This document shows positions 12,469 through 14,878 of a stretch of DNA of 14,878 bases, piece by piece (position 1 is the first letter of the stretch; the number at the start of each line of letters is the position of its first letter). The stretch is from NCBI GenBank assembly GCA_020439485.1, contig JAGQSP010000217.1, positions 1-14,878 on the forward strand. The letters run 5' to 3'. The position numbers were made by a program, and so were the translations under genes. Under the pieces are notes generated by a model. The model ran no database searches and was not told the origin of the DNA. It saw nothing but the letters and a program-made list of their open reading frames with translations. This stretch comes from Acidimicrobiales bacterium (GTDB taxonomy: Bacteria; Actinomycetota; Acidimicrobiia; Acidimicrobiales; Poriferisodalaceae).

Positions 12469-13425
12469 CGCTCTGACGAGCATCTCATTCACCAGGGGGC
12501 GGCTGCTGGAGCGCAGTCGATACACCCCGGCCAACCGCAGCCAAACGTGCCGCTCACATGCCGCAACCAGCTGGGAATCCAGCTCGGTCCCAACCCCGCT
12601 GGCTGCATACAACCGAAGTCGACGCTTGTCCCCGGCCCCGGCAGCCAGTCCGGCCTGCAGGGCTCTCAAGTGCAGGTGCACGCCCAGGTTGGCGACGTCG
12701 TGTTCGCCCAGCCCGGCGCCGGCACCGTCCAGGTCGATCAGGCCCACCCTGCCCTGGCCGGCTAGCAGGATGTTCTTGTCGTGCAGGTCGTTGTGAACGA
12801 GGTCGAATCCACCGTCGGGAAGTGTGGGTAACGACTCTGCCACGCTGGCCATTCGGGTGGCCAGCTCGGGGTCGATCCACCCGACGATGGCAACGGCCTC
12901 CGACACGTCGGGTCTGGCCGCCGCCGCCAGGCCGACCGCCGTCGCGGTTCGGAGCCGGGCCAGTGCCGAACCGACCTCGTCTATCGCGGCCAGCACCGCC
13001 GTTTCGTCCGAACCGCGCATCAAGGCGTGCAGTGACACTCCGGGCACCGCTGCCATCGATACGGCCCCATCCTGGGTTGCCCCTTCGATTCGTGCCACCT
13101 GAACCCCGACGGTCTCGAGCAGCTCGGCCGCGCGCTGGTGCCTCAGCACCAGCCGGTTGGCCTTCGAAGGCTTCAGAACTTTGACGAACGAGCCGTTGTG
13201 GGTCACCACGGCCCGTCTGGCCACCCGGTAACCGAGCAACCGGGCGCCGCTCTCGAGCAGGGGCGCCAACGCCGGCAGAGTCGGGTCTTGCGTGGGGTCG
13301 ACCGCGTCGATCTGTGAAGTCTCGGGGTCGAAGCGGCCCCAACGGCCACGCCGGTCGGTCAGCGTCCAGGGTCCGGTGGCGCGGCCCAGGGCGACAGGCC
13401 AGCGAATGGTGGGGTCGGTGTTCAT
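12433..13425 (-). CDS. APH-fold small-molecule kinase (second of pair)
   Basis: A 330-residue protein of the aminoglycoside phosphotransferase/choline kinase-like fold. The Brenner-type catalytic loop is H211-N-D213-L-H-D-K-N218 and the metal-binding motif is LIDLDGAG with D231 and D233. The N-lobe has LLGYRVARRAVVTHNGSFVK (63-82), with K82 a likely ATP-binding lysine. The first 60 residues are a separate segment without family similarity that I can see. The substrate is unknown; such kinases phosphorylate sugars, choline, antibiotics or amino alcohols. ATG 13425 overlaps the stop codon of the upstream kinase (ATGA), so translation is coupled. The 3' end overlaps the histidine kinase gene by 36 bp. 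A role in antibiotic resistance is not supported by context. Confidence 0.85.
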   Translation of the reverse strand: MNTDPTIRWPVALGRATGPWTLTDRRGRWGRFDPETSQIDAVDPTQDPTLPALAPLLESGARLLGYRVARRAVVTHNGSFVKVLKPSKANRLVLRHQRAAELLETVGVQVARIEGATQDGAVSMAAVPGVSLHALMRGSDETAVLAAIDEVGSALARLRTATAVGLAAAARPDVSEAVAIVGWIDPELATRMASVAESLPTLPDGGFDLVHNDLHDKNILLAGQGRVGLIDLDGAGAGLGEHDVANLGVHLHLRALQAGLAAGAGDKRRLRLYAASGVGTELDSQLVAACERHVWLRLAGVYRLRSSSRPLVNEMLVRASAPEGQVEAHL

Positions 13426-14693
13426 CGGCCGACCCTGGCGGCCGGAGCGTCAGCGTGATCGATCGCAAGTTCGAGCAGCTGGGCAACCGTCTGCTCCCAT
13501 TCGGGTTCTAGGTGGCGCGCCGTCAGCAGCGCCTGCTCGGCCAGCGCCACCGACGTCCACCATCGCAGGGATTGTTGGTCCAGGGCATGGCGGCCGGAGT
13601 ACGCATCGACGGTTGCAGCGCAGAAGTCGGCCAGTGCCGAGCTGCGACCTGGGCGCACAGCGGCCGAGATGCTCTGGGCCACCAGTGTGCCGAGGTCGGT
13701 CTCGGGTCTACCGGGCTGGGCCCTCTCGAGATCGACGAAGGCGTAACCGTCGGCGGTTGCCATGACGTTTTTCAGGTGTAGGTCGCCGTGGATGAGTGTC
13801 GGGCAGTACACGTCGTCGGGGACTCTACGACCGAGAGCCCGAGCGAGGCGCAGACCGGGTTCAGCAAAGCTGTGCGACCAGTTCGACAGCACTTGCAGGC
13901 CCCCGCAGGTCTTGTTCAGGTCGGCGTGGGCGTGTCTCGCCGTTGGCGTGGTCGGCGATTGGATCGAGTGCAGGTGGGCCAACCTCTCAGCCAGGTCGAC
14001 CGGTGGCGACAATGGGGTCTGTTCTGCGCCTACCAGCAGGTCGAACAGTTGAACACCGGCCAAGAACTGGTCGATCGACACCCTGTCGTCTTCCAGGGTG
14101 GCGACCGTCGATGGGGTGGTCACACCCGCGTCAGCGATCCGTTTCGCGATGTTGGCCAGCTGCTGTGCGCCGGGGCGGGCCGTGTAGCGCAACAGCCAGT
14201 CGTGTCGGGCGCCTGAAACGGTTGTGGCCGCGACATGGGCCACCAGCCTCCGCTCGGGCTTGTACCTCAGCACGGTCACGTTGCTCGCCTTGCCCGAGAT
14301 CAGATCGCCCGCGTCGGTCAACGAAGCGAGCGAGCGCTTGATCTTGCGTGTATCGGTGTACCAGCGCAGCCGGCCCAAGCGCGCGTCGTTGGGCATCAGC
14401 CGCAGCACCGCCGAGCCGCCCAGCATGCGCACTCCAGCACCCAATGGTGTGTCTTGCATCCGCCGCGTGCCGGCCTTGGCGAATGCGACCCGTGCTCTGG
14501 CCGGGTCTTCGTAGCGCACCACATAGCCATGAGCGACCGAGGGGCCCGAGGTCACCTCGACCGCGATCACGGTGCTTTGTCCCGGCTTGTGGCGGATGTA
14601 GGTGGGGCGCACGGCCGTGCCGCCGTGCTGATCGTCTGTGCTCAGTGCGGTCACAGCCAGTTCGAGAGCCTCGTCCACCAGCGGATGGTTCAC
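13422..14693 (-). CDS. APH-fold kinase with apparent duplicated N-lobe (first of pair)
   Basis: A 423-residue kinase. The catalytic loop is H302-G-D304-L-H-L-K-N309 ([10 protein letters not shown]) and the metal-binding segment [10 protein letters not shown] has D321 in the DFG-like position. Two similar stretches precede it: residues 31-75 ([17 protein letters not shown], then [18 protein letters not shown]) and 139-184 ([17 protein letters not shown], then [19 protein letters not shown]), which look like two copies of the N-lobe sheet. GTG 14693 is chosen because it overlaps the upstream ABC gene stop (GTGA); the in-frame ATG at 14825 would add 44 residues inside the ABC gene with no family similarity. 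The substrate is unknown. Its partner kinase downstream is coupled by ATGA. It shares the RYxPxRR-like N-lobe pattern with that partner, so the pair may have arisen by duplication. Confidence 0.85.
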   Translation of the reverse strand: MNHPLVDEALELAVTALSTDDQHGGTAVRPTYIRHKPGQSTVIAVEVTSGPSVAHGYVVRYEDPARARVAFAKAGTRRMQDTPLGAGVRMLGGSAVLRLMPNDARLGRLRWYTDTRKIKRSLASLTDAGDLISGKASNVTVLRYKPERRLVAHVAATTVSGARHDWLLRYTARPGAQQLANIAKRIADAGVTTPSTVATLEDDRVSIDQFLAGVQLFDLLVGAEQTPLSPPVDLAERLAHLHSIQSPTTPTARHAHADLNKTCGGLQVLSNWSHSFAEPGLRLARALGRRVPDDVYCPTLIHGDLHLKNVMATADGYAFVDLERAQPGRPETDLGTLVAQSISAAVRPGRSSALADFCAATVDAYSGRHALDQQSLRWWTSVALAEQALLTARHLEPEWEQTVAQLLELAIDHADAPAARVGR

Positions 14694-14878
14694 GACGCTG
14701 CCACCGCCAGCACGTTCGGCCCGTGCGTCAGGTGTACGTGATGGGTTGGTCGGAGCTCGGCCAGATCGCCATGGTGCACCACCAGGGTGGTGCGCCCGCT
14801 CGAGATGTTGCGAATCGCCTCGCAAACGAGCTGCCTGGCCTCGGGGTCGAGGCCGCTGAGCGGTTCGTCCAGCAGCAG
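14690..14878 (-). CDS. ABC transporter ATP-binding protein, C-terminal fragment
   Basis: Only the last 62 residues lie in the window; the gene starts beyond base 14878. Walker B and D-loop are seen as [14 protein letters not shown] (catalytic Glu present), and 24 residues after the D-loop comes [11 protein letters not shown], the H-loop (switch histidine). The terminal [15 protein letters not shown] shape resembles the ends of type I ABC exporter halves such as CydC/CydD, but the fragment is too short to tell an exporter from a separate ATPase subunit. The stop at 14690-14692 overlaps the kinase GTG, so the ABC gene and both kinases form one coupled operon read leftward. Confidence 0.85.
   Translation of the reverse strand: MLLDEPLSGLDPEARQLVCEAIRNISSGRTTLVVHHGDLAELRPTHHVHLTHGPNVLAVAAS

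Noticed and set aside
12554..13486. A 310-codon minus-strand frame in another phase over the second APH kinase
   Set aside because: The frame holding HNDLHDKN and LIDLDG is the real gene; this one is Arg/Pro/Gly-rich and featureless.
12433..14693. Antibiotic resistance by the APH-fold kinases
   Set aside because: The fold is shared by many metabolic kinases; nothing in sequence or context (chromosomal, coupled to an ABC protein, no mobile element) points to aminoglycosides or macrolides.
14694..14825. 44-residue N-terminal extension of the first APH-fold kinase
   Set aside because: The same bases encode the conserved end of the ABC ATPase (Walker B to H-loop) in another phase.

Overview
This is a GC-rich window packed with protein-coding genes. 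It looks like an actinobacterial chromosome, and Acidimicrobiia is my best guess. The main reason is a gene order that matches the mycobacterial phosphatidylinositol mannoside (PIM) locus Rv2613c-Rv2610c: HIT-family Ap4A-phosphorylase-like protein, CDP-alcohol phosphatidyltransferase (phosphatidylinositol phosphate synthase), PIM acyltransferase PatA, then mannosyltransferase PimA. Other support is frequent GTG starts, TAGnnT promoter boxes placed for leaderless or near-leaderless mRNAs, and Thr-rich lipoprotein linkers. The class-level assignment is inference; the phylum-level assignment rests on the PIM genes. I recognise no tRNA, rRNA, CRISPR array, insertion sequence or phage gene.

Layout. 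1-1084: C-terminal part of a gluzincin-type (peptidase MA-like) protein cut by the window edge. 1120-5548: the PIM block (HIT protein, two-TM membrane protein, pgsA, patA, pimA), interrupted by a minus-strand DUF6941-like gene between patA and pimA. 5604-6407: an M48-like membrane protein whose zinc and catalytic residues are all replaced. 6464-7600: a DUF3048 (YerB-like) lipoprotein, closed by a clear rho-independent terminator. 7693-9720: a cupredoxin lipoprotein followed by an ECF sigma factor and its zinc-finger/RskA-type anti-sigma factor. 9731-10417 (minus): a secreted or membrane-anchored Thr-rich repeat protein, divergent from an OmpR-family response regulator and histidine kinase pair (10511-12468). 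12433-14878 (minus): an operon of an ABC ATPase (cut by the window end) and two APH-fold kinases, with start and stop codons overlapping at both junctions.

How the genes relate. The first half serves envelope glycolipid synthesis: PgsA makes the phosphatidylinositol phosphate precursor, PimA adds the first mannose, and PatA acylates the mannoside. The neighbouring lipoproteins, M48-like protein and Thr-rich surface protein suggest an envelope-focused region with two envelope-sensing regulators (ECF sigma/anti-sigma and a two-component system). The most interesting points are an exact 11-bp-period direct repeat in the promoter region shared by the Thr-rich protein and the response regulator, the dead M48 protein beside pimA, Lys-for-Arg changes at conserved PgsA positions, and the coupled ABC-kinase-kinase operon, whose first kinase seems to carry a duplicated N-lobe segment.
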